A stretch of 27,180 nt of DNA from Candidatus Pacearchaeota archaeon (lineage in GTDB: Archaea; Nanobdellota; Nanobdellia; Pacearchaeales; GW2011-AR1), in NCBI GenBank assembly GCA_018304205.1, contig JAGVWR010000004.1, positions 1 to 27,180 of the forward strand. The letters run 5' to 3'. The notes below the pieces were generated by a model. It saw nothing but the letters and a program-made list of their open reading frames with translations. It had not been told where the DNA came from and did not search any database. The position numbers and the translations under genes are program-made. Below, piece by piece: positions 6,952 through 14,288 of the stretch (within the stretch, counting starts at the first letter, position 1; every line of letters starts with the position of its first letter).

Positions 6952-6959
6952 TATATAAA
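6950..6959 (-). promoter_or_regulatory. TATA box for the 92-aa gene
   Basis: TTATATAAG on the minus strand is centred near 6955. Expected transcription start is near 6929, 12 bases before the ATG. Confidence 0.65.
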
Positions 6960-7031
6960 CCTTCCCTAAATCCTTATTTTTAACTACTCAAAGATACAAA
7001 AATTCAATGCAAATTCTTGCCTGTCTAAAGC

Positions 7032-7041
7032 CTTATAAAAT
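7032..7041 (+). promoter_or_regulatory. TATA box for rtcB
   Basis: CTTATAAAAT is centred about 25 bases before the ATG at 7061, predicting a leaderless message. Confidence 0.65.
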
Positions 7042-7060
7042 CTAATTTGCAATTATAAAC

Positions 7061-8203
7061 ATGGAGAAAGAAATATACAATCATGCAATTGACCTAGACG
7101 AAGAAACAAAAAGACAATTTGAAGAGTGTTATAATGAAGACTTTGTAACAGCAGCTGCTTTAATGCCCGATGCACACTCAGGATACGTTGCTCCGATAGG
7201 TTCTGTCTTGCTTACAAAAGAGTACATTGTTCCTGCCTGGGTTGGTTTTGACATAGGCTGTGGACTTATAGCGGTAAAGGTAAAAGGAAAAGACAATTTA
7301 GTAGAACTAGTCAAAAAAAATCAAGATGAAATTTATTCTCGTGTTCTAAAAGAAGTTCCTCTTGGACTAGGGGAAACAAATAAACAAGAAAAGATCACAG
7401 AAAAAACAAAAATAGAATTTAATAAGTTAATAGAAAAATTTAAAGAAGGACCACATAATAAAGACATACTTAACTTTCTAAAAAACGCGGCAATGAAGCA
7501 TCTAGGAAGCCTAGGTGCAGGAAACCATTTCATCGAACTATGTTTCTATAAAAAAGAGCTATGGATTGTAATTCACTCTGGTTCGAGAGGAATAGGTCAT
7601 AAAATTGCTCAAAAATACATGATTAAAGCGGCAAAATCTGAAAAAGGATACGAAAAAACGTTTCCATTAGACATAAATTCTGAATTAGGAAAAGAATATC
7701 TAAATATTTTAGATTTTGGGCTTAGTTTTGCTCTTTTAAACAGACTTGAAATGTCTTACAAAATAACAGCAGTTTTAGAAAAAGTTCTCAAGAAAAAGCT
7801 AAAAATGCAGTTATGGGTAAATAAAAACCATAACCATGCAATCTTAGAAAGGAACGTTTATATTCATAGAAAGGGCGCAACTCCTGCTAAAAAAGGCGAA
7901 AGGGGAATAATCCCTGCAAATATGAGAGATGGGAACTTTCTTGTTAAAGGTCTTGGGAATCCAAAATTTCTTTTATCTTCATCACATGGAGCTGGAAGAG
8001 CAATGTCTAGAACTAAAGCAAAAGTAGAAATTTCAATGCAAGAATTTGAAAAATCCATGGAAGGAATAAAAGGAACTATTAATAAAGGAACACTTGACGA
8101 AGCTCCAAGAGCTTACAAAGATATAAGTAAAGTCATGGAAGCACAAAGAGAATCTGTAAAAATAATAAAACACATTAAACCTTTAATAAACTGGAAAGGT
8201 TAA
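7061..8203 (+). CDS. rtcB: RNA-splicing ligase RtcB family, short form, 380 aa
   Basis: RtcB joins 2',3'-cyclic phosphate and 5'-OH RNA ends using GTP and Mn2+, and in archaea it joins tRNA halves after intron removal. Visible motifs are MPDAHSGYVAPIG (35-47), GFDIGCG (D64, C67), GAGNHFIE (H156), HSGSRG (H172), NHNHA (257-259), HRKGATP (269-275) and SSSHGAGR (H309, the expected guanylylated His). The metal ligands are therefore present. The usual PGSMG glycine-rich segment reads PANMRDG here, and at 380 aa the protein is about 100 residues shorter than typical archaeal tRNA ligases, so it belongs to a compact subgroup. No inteins. It has its own TATA box and stands alone. The intron-bearing tRNA at the left of the window is a plausible substrate. 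Confidence 0.93.
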   Translation: MEKEIYNHAIDLDEETKRQFEECYNEDFVTAAALMPDAHSGYVAPIGSVLLTKEYIVPAWVGFDIGCGLIAVKVKGKDNLVELVKKNQDEIYSRVLKEVPLGLGETNKQEKITEKTKIEFNKLIEKFKEGPHNKDILNFLKNAAMKHLGSLGAGNHFIELCFYKKELWIVIHSGSRGIGHKIAQKYMIKAAKSEKGYEKTFPLDINSELGKEYLNILDFGLSFALLNRLEMSYKITAVLEKVLKKKLKMQLWVNKNHNHAILERNVYIHRKGATPAKKGERGIIPANMRDGNFLVKGLGNPKFLLSSSHGAGRAMSRTKAKVEISMQEFEKSMEGIKGTINKGTLDEAPRAYKDISKVMEAQRESVKIIKHIKPLINWKG

Positions 8204-8228
8204 AACCTCATTATGCTGACAAAGTTCT

Positions 8229-9605
8229 TCATTGAAGAAAAGTATCCTTTTTCCCAGTTTCAGGATCACTTCCATCCCTATAATAAACAAATTTCATTTT
8301 ACTCTTCATTTTTTCAAGTTTATCAACTAATTTCCAGCTTTCCCTAATTTCGTCACTTCTTGTAAAAAGTGTCTTATTTCCTTTCATTATTTCATTTAAC
8401 AAAACAGAATATTCATCAACCGTGTTCGGGCCAAAATTACAATCCCTGCAAAATTCAAAATTAACATCTCTTATCTTATCACTATAAGGATCCCTTGTGT
8501 TCATGTAAATGTTAACATCCTGTTTTGGATAAATACCTATTACTATCTTATTATTCCTTACTCCTTCAAGTTTAGAGTCAAAATTTTCTACCTGCTTGAA
8601 ATTTATCTTTATCTGTCCAAATTTCTTTTTCAATTTCTTCCCTGTTCTCAAAATTAAAGGTACGCCATCCCATCTATTATTCTTACAGTTTAATTCTATT
8701 CTAACAAATGTCTCAGTTTTCTTATCATTCAAATTTTTCTCTGCAAGTTCCTTTCTGTAAGATTCGTATTGTCCAATCGTATTATTCTTGCTATTTACTA
8801 TTTCCAAATTTCTCAAAACCTCCATTTTTTTATCATGAATTTTCTCAGAAACAAATTCATTAGGTCTGTCCATTAAAACCAATGACAAAACTTGAAGCAA
8901 ATGACTCTGTATCATATCTTTTATAACTCCAGTCTCATTGTAATATTCAAGTCTATTCTCAACACCTATAGATTCATCAATTGTAATTTCTATACTCTCA
9001 ACAAATTCTTTATTTAGTGTAGAATATAATATCGGATTTGTAAAGTTTAATACATTCAAATTAAACACCGTCTCTTTCCCAAGATAATGGTCTATTCTGT
9101 AAACATTCTCCTCCTTAAAAAACTCATGAATATTCTTTTCAAGTATATCTGAACTTTTCAAATCTTCTCCAAATGGCTTTTCAAAAACAATTCTAGTAAT
9201 CCCTTTCTTTTGTTTGGTTAGATTATGCTTCTTAAGCTCTTTCGCTATTGCCCCAAAGAACTTATAACTTGTTGCCAAATAATAAATCCTGTTACATCCT
9301 TCTATTTCGCAGTGTTTAACCAAATTTTTTAAGCCTTCTAGTGATCCCTGCTTCGTAAAATCAGCATTGTAATATTTTATATCTAATTTATCTATATGCT
9401 CCCTATCAATATTATTTTTTATCTGCCCCATGATAAAATCTTTATAAGTTTTATCATCAAAATCCTTTCTTCCTATGCCTATAATCATAGAGTCCTTGTC
9501 CAGTTTTCCTTTTAATATTAAATCAGCAAACGCAGGAACTAATTTCCTATTCGTTAAATCCCCCGTTCCTCCAAACAATATGAAAGTCAACTTCTCTTTT
9601 TGCAT
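8229..9605 (-). CDS. zwf: Glucose-6-phosphate 1-dehydrogenase, 458 aa
   Basis: It catalyses the first step of the oxidative pentose phosphate pathway: glucose 6-phosphate plus NAD(P)+ to 6-phosphogluconolactone. The bacterial/eukaryotic Zwf fold is clear: nucleotide motif FGGTGDLTNRKL (residues 11-22), EKPFG (142-146), substrate motif RIDHYLGKE (170-178 with D172, H173), IGVENRLEYY and the catalytic-base region KDMIQSHLLQ (H235), then RTGK in the C-terminal domain. Length is near the usual 450-500. It is cytoplasmic. This differs from the unrelated archaeal Azf-type enzyme, so lateral origin from bacteria is likely (inference). Its TATA box lies inside the last codons of the upstream HAD gene and predicts a leaderless start at 9605. 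Confidence 0.94.
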   Translation of the reverse strand: MQKEKLTFILFGGTGDLTNRKLVPAFADLILKGKLDKDSMIIGIGRKDFDDKTYKDFIMGQIKNNIDREHIDKLDIKYYNADFTKQGSLEGLKNLVKHCEIEGCNRIYYLATSYKFFGAIAKELKKHNLTKQKKGITRIVFEKPFGEDLKSSDILEKNIHEFFKEENVYRIDHYLGKETVFNLNVLNFTNPILYSTLNKEFVESIEITIDESIGVENRLEYYNETGVIKDMIQSHLLQVLSLVLMDRPNEFVSEKIHDKKMEVLRNLEIVNSKNNTIGQYESYRKELAEKNLNDKKTETFVRIELNCKNNRWDGVPLILRTGKKLKKKFGQIKINFKQVENFDSKLEGVRNNKIVIGIYPKQDVNIYMNTRDPYSDKIRDVNFEFCRDCNFGPNTVDEYSVLLNEIMKGNKTLFTRSDEIRESWKLVDKLEKMKSKMKFVYYRDGSDPETGKKDTFLQ

Positions 9606-9626
9606 TTCAATCTAAGCACGATGTGG

Positions 9627-9636
9627 CTTATAAAAT
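9627..9636 (-). promoter_or_regulatory. TATA box for zwf, reaching the stop codon of the HAD gene
   Basis: ATTTTATAAG on the minus strand is centred 26 bases before ATG 9605. Its upstream edge touches the end of the HAD coding region at 9636. Confidence 0.65.
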
Positions 9637-10082
9637 TAATCTCTCCTTAAATTCACCATTGCAAAATCAAAACCATCTGGAATCCTGGTAAAGTACTCTG
9701 GAACGTGCAGGAATAAACATCCATATTTCTTAGCCCCTCCCACATCCTTAACAGCATTATCTCCTATAACAAGCAATTCTTTAGGCAAAATATCATAATG
9801 CCCAATTATAACTGAAAAATCCTTTACTGGTAACTGATTAAGATAAAAAAACCCATCAAACTCACCTAAAATATTAAATACAGAATTATGATTACTAAAC
9901 GTTTCTTCCAAATCTATTTTAACCGCACCTATATCTGCATCGGAAGCAGAAACTACATTTATTTTCCTCGATTTACAATTATCAAAGAAATTTTCTATTC
10001 CCTTTCTTGGGGGATAAACATTATCTTCATCATCAATAGCAAGAACAGTTCCATAAATATCTAAAGCAACAACTTTTATCAT
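9636..10082 (-). CDS. HAD-superfamily hydrolase, 148 aa
   Basis: The HAD motifs are visible: motif I ALDIYGTVL (nucleophile D8), motif II VVSASDAD (S45 or S47), a candidate motif III lysine (K87 or K101) and motif IV VIGDNAVKD (G107, D108, D113). Phosphatases usually have Asp two residues after the nucleophile (DxDGT). Here it is Tyr (DIYGT), the form seen in L-2-haloacid dehalogenases and some other HAD enzymes. The protein is small with no room for a large cap. A sugar-phosphate or phosphoprotein substrate is suggested by its zwf neighbour but not shown. It lies 8 bases after the 146-aa membrane-protein gene and probably shares its transcript. No clear ribosome-binding site is seen. Confidence 0.85.
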   Translation of the reverse strand: MIKVVALDIYGTVLAIDDEDNVYPPRKGIENFFDNCKSRKINVVSASDADIGAVKIDLEETFSNHNSVFNILGEFDGFFYLNQLPVKDFSVIIGHYDILPKELLVIGDNAVKDVGGAKKYGCLFLHVPEYFTRIPDGFDFAMVNLRRD

Positions 10083-10090
10083 ATCAAAAC

Positions 10091-10531
10091 TTAAGGTGTT
10101 GATGTAACCGGCGGTGTTGTTGCCGGGGTGATTGGAGGACTCGCTATCCTTCCTATATAAAGACCTGCACCAATTCCGCTAACAATCATAGAAACTGCAG
10201 CAAGAGCCATACTAAAATATTCTGCTCCCCTCCAATTTGTCTCTCTCTTCAAAGCACCTTTTACTCCTGGATGATCTTTTAAATGATTATATTCATTAAC
10301 CATTTCTTGATTTTTCGCCCTAAAATCCTTTCCAGCTTGTGAATCTGCCACCAACAAATAATTAAATTCTAAAGGATTTATGCCCTCAACTTCGCTTTCC
10401 ATTCTTCTAATTTTAACGACGTCACCCCAATTATAGTGATTTTCTATATGACTCTCAATTGAACAACTAGAAAATACTCCAACAGCTAATCCTGCCGCCC
10501 CTCCAATTATTAATTTATAGTTTCTATCCAT
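10091..10531 (-). CDS. Small membrane protein of unknown function, 146 aa
   Basis: No family is recognised. An N-terminal hydrophobic stretch (residues about 8-22, YKLIIGGAAGLAVGVF) is followed by SSC, which resembles a lipobox-like cysteine but could be chance. The middle (30-105) is polar and charged. A second hydrophobic segment (AALAAVSMIVSGIGAGLYIG, with a charge-free core, about 107-127) precedes a Pro/Thr-rich tail (PPITPATTPPVTSTP). Two membrane passes with a central hydrophilic loop are likely. It is the first gene of a two-gene unit with the HAD hydrolase. A TATA box 25 bases upstream of the ATG predicts a leaderless transcript. It is divergent from transketolase. Confidence 0.72.
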   Translation of the reverse strand: MDRNYKLIIGGAAGLAVGVFSSCSIESHIENHYNWGDVVKIRRMESEVEGINPLEFNYLLVADSQAGKDFRAKNQEMVNEYNHLKDHPGVKGALKRETNWRGAEYFSMALAAVSMIVSGIGAGLYIGRIASPPITPATTPPVTSTP

Positions 10532-10550
10532 ATATTTCTGGCTAAAAAAT

Positions 10551-10560
10551 TATATTTAAA
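10551..10560 (-). promoter_or_regulatory. TATA box for the membrane protein/HAD unit
   Basis: TTTAAATATA on the minus strand is centred 25 bases before ATG 10531. Confidence 0.6.
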
Positions 10561-10619
10561 CCTTTCTATCTTGGAAAAAATATTTATGGCGTATGCGTTA
10601 CAAACCCTAAACAACTAAG

Positions 10620-10628
10620 TTTTTATAT
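10620..10628 (+). promoter_or_regulatory. TATA box for transketolase
   Basis: TTTTTATAT predicts transcription start near 10649, giving a leader of about 15 bases. GAGG at 10657-10660 lies 3 bases before the ATG and may be a Shine-Dalgarno sequence. Confidence 0.55.
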
Positions 10629-10663
10629 CTGAATTTAGTAATAACATTATACAAAAGAGGAAA

Positions 10664-12481
10664 ATGGCAAGTATAAAAGAATTGCAAGATATAGCAAACG
10701 TCTTAAGAAAAGATTCACTTAAAGCAACTACTGCTGCAGGATCAGGACATGCAACATCATGTTTATCTTGTGCAGAAATAATTTCTTCCCTGTTCTTCGA
10801 AGAAATGGCATATGATGTTAAAAATCCCAACAATCCAGATAATGATGAATTTATTCTAAGCAAAGGACATGCAGCGCCCATATTATACTCCGCATTATTT
10901 CGCGCTGGATGCATAAATGAAAATCTTGAAAAATTGAGGAATATAAACAGCCCTCTTGAAGGTCACCCAATCCCGAGATCTTTAAACTGGATAAAAGTTG
11001 CTACTGGTTCTCTTGGCCAAGGTCTTTCGGCAGGTCTTGGAATGTCTATGGCTTCAAAATTACAATCAAGATCGTTCAGAACATTTGTTTTACTTGGAGA
11101 CTCGGAAATTGCAGAGGGTTCCGTCTGGGAAGCTGCACAATTAGCTTCCTATTACAAATCAAATAATTTAATCGCAATTGTGGACTGCAATAAACTTGGA
11201 CAAAGAGGAGAAACAATGATAGGCTATAATTTAGAAGTGTATAGAAAAAGATTTGAATCATTTGGATGGAACGTAATGATAATTGATGGCCATAATATAA
11301 AAGATATTTTAAAATCTTTAAGAAAATCAAGATTTTCCGATAAACCTACTGTGATACTTGCTAAAACCGTCAAAGGCAAGGGAGTTTCTTTCCTTGAAGG
11401 GAAAAACGGTTTTCACGGAAAAGTGCTGTCAAACAATGAACTAAACAAAGCACTAGGAGAAATACCCTATGTCAAAATGCCTAAAATAGATATAATTCCT
11501 CCGCCAGAAACAACTTATTCAGTAAAAAGCATACCTGCTAAATTTCAAAAATTTAAAATAGGAGAAAAAATTTCAGTCAGAGAGGCGTATGGAAAAACCC
11601 TCTCTTCACTAGCAAAATCAAATTCCCTAGTAATTGTACTCGATGCTGAAGTAAGCAATTCCACATTTGCAGATGAAGTAAAAAGACAAGAAGCAAATCA
11701 ATTTATAGAAATGTTTATTGCAGAACAGAATATGATTTCTGTAGCTCTTGGCCTTTCTAAAAAAGGTTTTAATGTTTTTGCTTCAACATTCGCGGCATTT
11801 CTCACAAGAGCACATGACCAAATTCGCATGGCCTCATTATCTTCTGCAAACTTCACCATTTGTGGATCTCATGCAGGAATATCAATCGGAGAAGATGGTG
11901 CTTCTCAAATGGGTTTAGAAGATATAAGCTTATTCAGAACTATCCCCTATTCTAAAGTATTTTATCCAAGCGATGCTGTTTCGACTCAAGCCCTTGTAGA
12001 ATTGGCCTCAAAACTTCCTGGAATTAAATACATTAGATCAACAAGATCAAAACTTCCAGTCATATATGAAAGTAATGAAAAATTTCAACTTGGCGATTTT
12101 AAGGTATTAAAAAAATCTAATAAAGATAAAGTTATTCTGATTGGCTCTGGAATCACGCTACATGAAGCACTTAAAGCTCACGAACAATTAAAAAAGAAAA
12201 ATATTCATTCAGTAGTTATAGACTTATACTGTATAAAACCATTTAATTCTAAAAAATTTATCAACTTTGTAAAAGAGCATGGGAACAAAATCATAATTGC
12301 TGAAGATCACTACAAAGCAGGAGGCATAGGTGAAATGATCTCTTCAGAAATAGCAAACACAGATATTAAAATTAAACGCCTCTTTGTCTCTGGAATAGTC
12401 CATTCTGGAAAACAAGAACAATTACTTGAAAAATATAAAATAAACTCTAATGCAATAGCTTCAGCCTATTATTCTTTATAA
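10664..12481 (+). CDS. tkt: Transketolase, single chain, 605 aa
   Basis: Transketolase moves two-carbon ketol units between sugar phosphates using thiamine diphosphate. The N-terminal ThDP domain has SGHATSC (H29), SKGHAAPILY (H69), GSLGQGLSAG (115-124) and the metal/ThDP motif GDSEIAEGSVWEA (144-157) closing at N176. The usual GDG is GDS here. FHGK (H251) follows. The pyrimidine domain has AEQNM with catalytic E354 and TICGSHAGISIGEDG (H403). At 605 aa the chain is fused and complete, whereas many archaea split the enzyme into two subunits. The closest layout is the animal-type/short bacterial transketolase. Its 3' end overlaps rpe on the opposite strand by 13 bases. The product set fits the surrounding pentose phosphate genes. 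Confidence 0.95.
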   Translation: MASIKELQDIANVLRKDSLKATTAAGSGHATSCLSCAEIISSLFFEEMAYDVKNPNNPDNDEFILSKGHAAPILYSALFRAGCINENLEKLRNINSPLEGHPIPRSLNWIKVATGSLGQGLSAGLGMSMASKLQSRSFRTFVLLGDSEIAEGSVWEAAQLASYYKSNNLIAIVDCNKLGQRGETMIGYNLEVYRKRFESFGWNVMIIDGHNIKDILKSLRKSRFSDKPTVILAKTVKGKGVSFLEGKNGFHGKVLSNNELNKALGEIPYVKMPKIDIIPPPETTYSVKSIPAKFQKFKIGEKISVREAYGKTLSSLAKSNSLVIVLDAEVSNSTFADEVKRQEANQFIEMFIAEQNMISVALGLSKKGFNVFASTFAAFLTRAHDQIRMASLSSANFTICGSHAGISIGEDGASQMGLEDISLFRTIPYSKVFYPSDAVSTQALVELASKLPGIKYIRSTRSKLPVIYESNEKFQLGDFKVLKKSNKDKVILIGSGITLHEALKAHEQLKKKNIHSVVIDLYCIKPFNSKKFINFVKEHGNKIIIAEDHYKAGGIGEMISSEIANTDIKIKRLFVSGIVHSGKQEQLLEKYKINSNAIASAYYSL

Positions 12482-13134
12482 TTTAATTCATTTTTTAAAA
12501 TTCTATATGCTTCTCTAGAATTTTTTGCATCTGAAATAAAACTCCCTGAGTTTAATATATCTGCTCCTGAATTAACAAGTGCAGATATTGTACTGCCATT
12601 AACTCCTCCATCAACTTGGATTAAAAATTTCTTTGACATTCTTTTTAAAGTTTGAATCCTTCTGAATATATGAAGGTCTATATACTGTCTTTCCATTCCA
12701 GGATTGTGACCCATTAACATTATACCATTAAATCTATCTACATCTAGTAGTGTTTTCTCTATTTCTTCTAGTGATGTATGCGGATTGAAAACTATCCATG
12801 CTTCCATTCCCTCATCTTTTATCATATCTATTAAGTTCTGAACACTTTTACTATTTCTATAAGACTCGTAATGAAATAACACTTTAGAAAAACCCTTTTC
12901 TTTTAAGTAAAAAATCATCTTTTCTGGTCTTTCAACCATTAAATGGGCTTCGAAGAATGCATGATATCCGTGCAAGTCAGGCACGTCCCCTAAATCGACG
13001 CTTTTTGCTTTCACAAATTTTCCATCCATAAAATCGATGTGTATATATTCAAAATTATTAACTAGTCTTGCAAATCTTTCTTTAAACTCACTTTTTGTTG
13101 TTGCAAAAACTGTTGGCATTATTACGGCACTCAT
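12469..13134 (-). CDS. rpe: Ribulose-phosphate 3-epimerase, 221 aa
   Basis: It interconverts ribulose 5-phosphate and xylulose 5-phosphate. The TIM-barrel signature is clear: YIHIDFMDGKFV (H32, D34), FEAHLMVERPE (H64), LMGHNPGMERQ (140-150, in place of the usual VNPGFGGQ) and IQVDGGVN (D175). The four metal ligands are therefore present. Length is normal. The N-terminal PSILSAD motif is altered to MPTVFATT. Its ATG overlaps the stop of the RelE-like toxin gene by 4 bases (ATGA), so translation is probably coupled, and no separate promoter is evident. Hence rpe is expressed from the winged-helix/toxin transcript, an unusual dependence for a metabolic gene. Confidence 0.93.
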   Translation of the reverse strand: MSAVIMPTVFATTKSEFKERFARLVNNFEYIHIDFMDGKFVKAKSVDLGDVPDLHGYHAFFEAHLMVERPEKMIFYLKEKGFSKVLFHYESYRNSKSVQNLIDMIKDEGMEAWIVFNPHTSLEEIEKTLLDVDRFNGIMLMGHNPGMERQYIDLHIFRRIQTLKRMSKKFLIQVDGGVNGSTISALVNSGADILNSGSFISDAKNSREAYRILKNELNYKE

Positions 13135-13478
13135 CTTTTTCTGTAACCAAATAATTTATTATATTCTGGATGATCTACTATCTTTAGAACAAAAACAAAG
13201 ATTTCTATCTTATTTCCTTCTATCGTATAAAGCATTCTCCAAAAATTAGACAACTCTGCCCTATACAAGTTAGTTATACCCTTTTCTATTAATTCCTTTG
13301 GAAAAAGATCTTTTCTTATAGGCTCACCAAATTGAGGATTGTCTTTTAATATCTCAATTATTCTTTCTATATATCTAACTAATCTTATAGAATCAGCATC
13401 ATTTCTTTTTTTTAACTCTAAAAAAGCATGAAGAGCTTGATCTCTTAACACCACTCTAACCTCTTTTCCTAGCCACAT
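13131..13478 (-). CDS. RelE/ParE-type toxin-like protein, 115 aa
   Basis: The C-terminal half carries the typical RelE-fold pattern: NLYRAELSNFWRMLYTI (residues about 70-86), then EIFVFVLKIVDHPEYNKLFG. N-terminal helices precede it (FLELKKRNDADSIRLVRYIERIIEIL). RelE toxins are ribosome-dependent mRNA interferases, but some archaeal members act otherwise. The basic residues needed for catalysis cannot be confirmed without alignment. It follows the small winged-helix-like gene with only 1 base between them and overlaps rpe by 4 bases. Together with the upstream gene it forms a candidate type II toxin-antitoxin pair embedded in the pentose phosphate region. A GGAGG lies 14 bases before its ATG, further than usual. 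Confidence 0.8.
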   Translation of the reverse strand: MWLGKEVRVVLRDQALHAFLELKKRNDADSIRLVRYIERIIEILKDNPQFGEPIRKDLFPKELIEKGITNLYRAELSNFWRMLYTIEGNKIEIFVFVLKIVDHPEYNKLFGYRKR

Positions 13479-13479
13479 C

Positions 13480-13743
13480 TTAAACTTCTAATCCTCCATC
13501 TAACATTTTTTTTAAGTGTTCTGGTTCAACATAAATCCACTGAACGCCCTTCGGGCCATAAATAATTTTTCCACTCCTCCATAAATATTCAAGTATAAAT
13601 TTTAAAGTTTGATGCATTATCTGCTTTGGTAGTTTCTTTTTCAAAGTTGCGATAGTCATTGGAACATCTCTATTTTTCCTCAAACAATCTTCTACCATAA
13701 TCACAGTAGATAAGTTAGGATATCTTATTTCTTCTTTAATCAT
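13480..13743 (-). CDS. Small winged-helix-like protein, possible antitoxin, 87 aa
   Basis: The protein has the look of a winged helix. Helices are followed by MTIATLKKKLPKQIMHQTLKFILEYLWRSGKI, resembling a helix-turn-helix with recognition helix, then IYGPKGVQWIYVEP as a two-stranded wing. An ordinary RelE antitoxin has a ribbon-helix-helix or XRE-type domain, so this partner would be atypical. It lies 1 base upstream of the RelE-like gene and probably controls the same transcript. A TTG at 13764 was rejected. The ATG at 13743 has a Shine-Dalgarno-like AAAAGGT at 13749-13755, 5 bases upstream, and the TATA box at 13777-13787 starts the mRNA near 13757. It may instead be an unrelated regulator. 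Confidence 0.72.
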   Translation of the reverse strand: MIKEEIRYPNLSTVIMVEDCLRKNRDVPMTIATLKKKLPKQIMHQTLKFILEYLWRSGKIIYGPKGVQWIYVEPEHLKKMLDGGLEV

Positions 13744-13748
13744 TTTAT

Positions 13749-13755
13749 ACCTTTT
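13749..13755 (-). promoter_or_regulatory. Shine-Dalgarno-like site that decides the start at 13743
   Basis: AAAAGGT on the minus strand, 5 bases before ATG 13743. It falls downstream of the alternative TTG at 13764. Confidence 0.55.
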
Positions 13756-13776
13756 AGATATCAATGGATACTTTTC

Positions 13777-13787
13777 TTATATTTAAA
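13777..13787 (-). promoter_or_regulatory. TATA box for the winged-helix/toxin/rpe unit, inside the end of rpiB
   Basis: TTTAAATATAA on the minus strand is centred near 13782 and overlaps the last codons of rpiB. It predicts a start near 13757. Confidence 0.6.
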
Positions 13788-14229
13788 CATTTGCATTTTC
13801 ATATTCCTCAATTTTCTTTATTCTTCTCTTATGTCTTTCTATATTAGAAAACTTTGTATTGAGCCAAACATCAACTATCTTTTTCGCTCTAGCAGAATTT
13901 GTTTTCCAGCCGCTGAGAGTAAGAATATTACTATCTCCATGCTCTCTTGAAAGCTTTGCAGTTTCCTCATCATATGCACTAGCTGCCCTAATACCCTTTA
14001 CTTTGTTCACTGCAATAGCCACTCCAGATCCAGATCCACAAAACAATATTCCTTTTACTTTTTCAGCAGAAACTCTCTCGCCTAATTTAAAAGCGACATC
14101 CGGATAATCATCGCTATCTACTTTTTTCTTACTCATATCAACATAATCTATCTTATTCTTATCAAAATACTTCTTTACCTTCTCCTTTAAGGTAAAGCCT
14201 GCATGATCTGCCCCCAAATATATTTTCAT
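13783..14229 (-). CDS. rpiB: Ribose-5-phosphate isomerase B, 148 aa
   Basis: It interconverts ribose 5-phosphate and ribulose 5-phosphate. RpiB/LacA features are present: KIYLGADHAGF (D8, H9), DYPD (41-44), the active-site CGSGSGVAIAVNK (C64, N75, K76) and HGDSNIL (H97). Length matches the family (about 145-150). An upstream ATG at 14244 would add five residues, but the TATA box at 14263-14272 puts the transcript start at about 14242. GAGG at 14235-14238 lies 5 bases before ATG 14229, and MKIYLGADHAG matches the family N-terminus. Archaea generally use RpiA, so a bacterial-type RpiB suggests lateral transfer (inference). It follows gnd in the same direction. Confidence 0.92.
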   Translation of the reverse strand: MKIYLGADHAGFTLKEKVKKYFDKNKIDYVDMSKKKVDSDDYPDVAFKLGERVSAEKVKGILFCGSGSGVAIAVNKVKGIRAASAYDEETAKLSREHGDSNILTLSGWKTNSARAKKIVDVWLNTKFSNIERHKRRIKKIEEYENANV

Positions 14230-14234
14230 ATTAT

Positions 14235-14238
14235 CCTC
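14235..14238 (-). promoter_or_regulatory. Shine-Dalgarno site that decides the rpiB start
   Basis: GAGG on the minus strand, 5 bases before ATG 14229. The alternative ATG at 14244 lies above it, at or before the predicted transcript start. Confidence 0.6.
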
Positions 14239-14262
14239 TTTCATATATCATAAAACAATTCA

Positions 14263-14272
14263 ATTTATAATA
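14263..14272 (-). promoter_or_regulatory. TATA box for rpiB
   Basis: TATTATAAAT on the minus strand is centred near 14267 and predicts a start near 14242, 13 bases before the ATG. Confidence 0.6.
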
Positions 14273-14288
14273 GTTTTGCTCAACATAT

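Noticed and set aside
10532..10663. Possible C/D-box small RNA between the membrane protein and transketolase genes
   Set aside because: No paired C (RTGATGA) and D (CTGA) boxes were found at suitable spacing.
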